From NCBI RefSeq assembly GCF_024195295.1, contig NZ_JAMFTH010000004.1, positions 248,001-312,000 on the forward strand: 64,000 nucleotides of DNA. The letters are read 5' to 3'. Both the position numbers and the translations under genes were made by a program. A model generated the notes under the pieces. It saw nothing but the letters and a program-made list of their open reading frames with translations. It ran no database searches and was not told where the DNA came from. Of this stretch, positions 63,425 through 64,000 are shown piece after piece. Numbering within the stretch: position 1 is the stretch's first letter; every line of letters starts with the position of its first letter. The DNA comes from Gilvimarinus xylanilyticus. Lineage in GTDB: Bacteria; Pseudomonadota; Gammaproteobacteria; Pseudomonadales; Cellvibrionaceae.

Positions 63425-63500
63425 AAAAGCCGCGTGCTTTAACTGGTCACAACATAGCTGGAATCCAGCTAAAAAGCGCGGCTTGCTGCCACATTCAGCG
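63425..63500. repeat. Single REP-like unit upstream of leuA
   Basis: CTTTAACTGGTCACAACATA, GCTGGAATCCAGCTAAAAAG and CGCGGCTTGCTGCCACAT are the spacer part of the window's repeats, without a full palindrome. It is the last member of the repeat family in the window. Confidence 0.65.
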
Positions 63501-63554
63501 TCTCGCGTTCCGCCTCCCAACGACCCACTGGTATGATTCCCCCCGCGCAAACTC

Positions 63555-63560
63555 TATAAT
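63555..63560 (+). promoter_or_regulatory. Possible -10 element of the leuA promoter
   Basis: TATAAT, 40 bp before the leuA start. No convincing -35 hexamer lies at the right distance and no leader peptide or T-box is seen. Confidence 0.35.
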
Positions 63561-63599
63561 GCACCATTGATTTGCAACCGCTCAGATGTAGGCAAGGCC

Positions 63600-64000
63600 A
63601 TGACCGCTAAAGACAAACTGTATATTTTTGATACCACCCTGCGCGACGGCGAACAGAGCCCCGGCGCGTCCATGACTCGCGACGAGAAAATTCGCATTGC
63701 CAAAATGTTAGAGAAAATGCGGGTGGATATTATTGAAGCGGGCTTTGCCATTGCCAGTAAGGGCGACTTTGAATCCATTCAGGCCATTGCCAAAGCGGTT
63801 AAAGACAGCACCATTTGCTCACTGGCGCGCGCCGTGCCCGGCGATATCGAGCGGGCGGCCGAGGCGATTAAACCCGCCAACAGCGGCCGGATTCATACGT
63901 TTATTGCCACCAGCCCCATTCACATGCAGTACAAGCTAAAAATGCAGCCCCCGCAGGTGCTGGAGCAGGCCGTGTCGGCGGTAAAACTGGCCCGCAACCA
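63600..64000 (+). CDS. leuA: 2-isopropylmalate synthase (3' end missing)
   Basis: Starts with ATG at 63600 and is open at the window end; about 133 residues are visible. [19 protein letters not shown] is the metal and substrate signature of the family, and [18 protein letters not shown] and [15 protein letters not shown] follow as in LeuA. It condenses acetyl-CoA with 2-oxoisovalerate in leucine synthesis. Homocitrate or citramalate synthases share the motifs, but [15 protein letters not shown] with [11 protein letters not shown] fits LeuA best. Confidence 0.93.
   Translation, partial: MTAKDKLYIFDTTLRDGEQSPGASMTRDEKIRIAKMLEKMRVDIIEAGFAIASKGDFESIQAIAKAVKDSTICSLARAVPGDIERAAEAIKPANSGRIHTFIATSPIHMQYKLKMQPPQVLEQAVSAVKLARN

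Noticed and set aside
1-64000. tRNA, rRNA and riboswitch genes
   Set aside because: I looked for cloverleaf-like and conserved rRNA sequences and saw none that I could support; a covariance-model search would be decisive.

Overview
The window reads as the chromosome of a marine-type gammaproteobacterium, most likely of the Cellvibrionaceae or a close relative. This is inferred from the proteobacterial core genes (DinB, RF3, ExbD, LeuA, LemA/M48), from the very long poly-serine tail on a lipoprotein (a habit of Saccharophagus, Teredinibacter and Cellvibrio), and from the size of the polysaccharide locus. No rRNA or tRNA gene was seen, so the assignment stays an inference.

Layout. 1-13.2 kb is ordinary chromosome: a DolP-like lipoprotein (cut by the window edge), LemA plus an M48 protease, an aminotransferase, ExbD, SOS-controlled DinB, a Lys/Ala-rich histone-like protein, a PilZ and a cyclic-nucleotide-binding protein, an unusual TonB-type protein and RF3. 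A small IS5-like MITE and a half copy lie here. 13.4-60.1 kb is a large surface-polysaccharide region of glycosyltransferases (several multi-domain), three sulfotransferases, an asparagine-synthase-like enzyme, the complete dTDP-rhamnose set (rmlABCD), ManC, UDP-glucose dehydrogenase, a UDP-glucuronate 4-epimerase-like enzyme, long coiled-coil proteins, an EPS-type MarR regulator and an ABC exporter pair. 61.2-64 kb holds a decayed HepT/MntA toxin-antitoxin pair, a MATE transporter and the start of leuA.

How the genes fit together. ManC, RmlABCD, Ugd and the epimerase would supply GDP-mannose, dTDP-rhamnose, UDP-glucuronate and UDP-galacturonate. The glycosyltransferases would assemble a polymer, the three sulfotransferases would sulfate it using PAPS made by CysC, and CysQ would remove the PAP by-product. 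The KpsM/KpsT-like pair next to ManC would export a glycan. The window therefore probably encodes a sulfated, rhamnose- and uronate-containing exopolysaccharide or capsule. No Wzx, Wzy, Wza, Wzc, KpsC/S or initiating glycosyltransferase is visible, so the system is incomplete here.

Two themes are less ordinary. A short tandem motif (FDxxWYLxxYxDV...NPLxHYLxxGxxEGR) is attached to two glycosyltransferases and two coiled-coil proteins. One protein has methyltransferase-like folds at both ends of a coiled coil of roughly 400 residues, suggesting a scaffold or chain-length ruler. Between the polysaccharide genes nearly every gap is filled by REP-like palindromic repeats, including a 57-bp unit repeated 12 times. 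Repeats supply the last codons of at least two genes. The 34.2-44.5 kb segment looks more AT-rich, carries nested IS remnants and a broken GSCFA gene, and looks like a later insertion.
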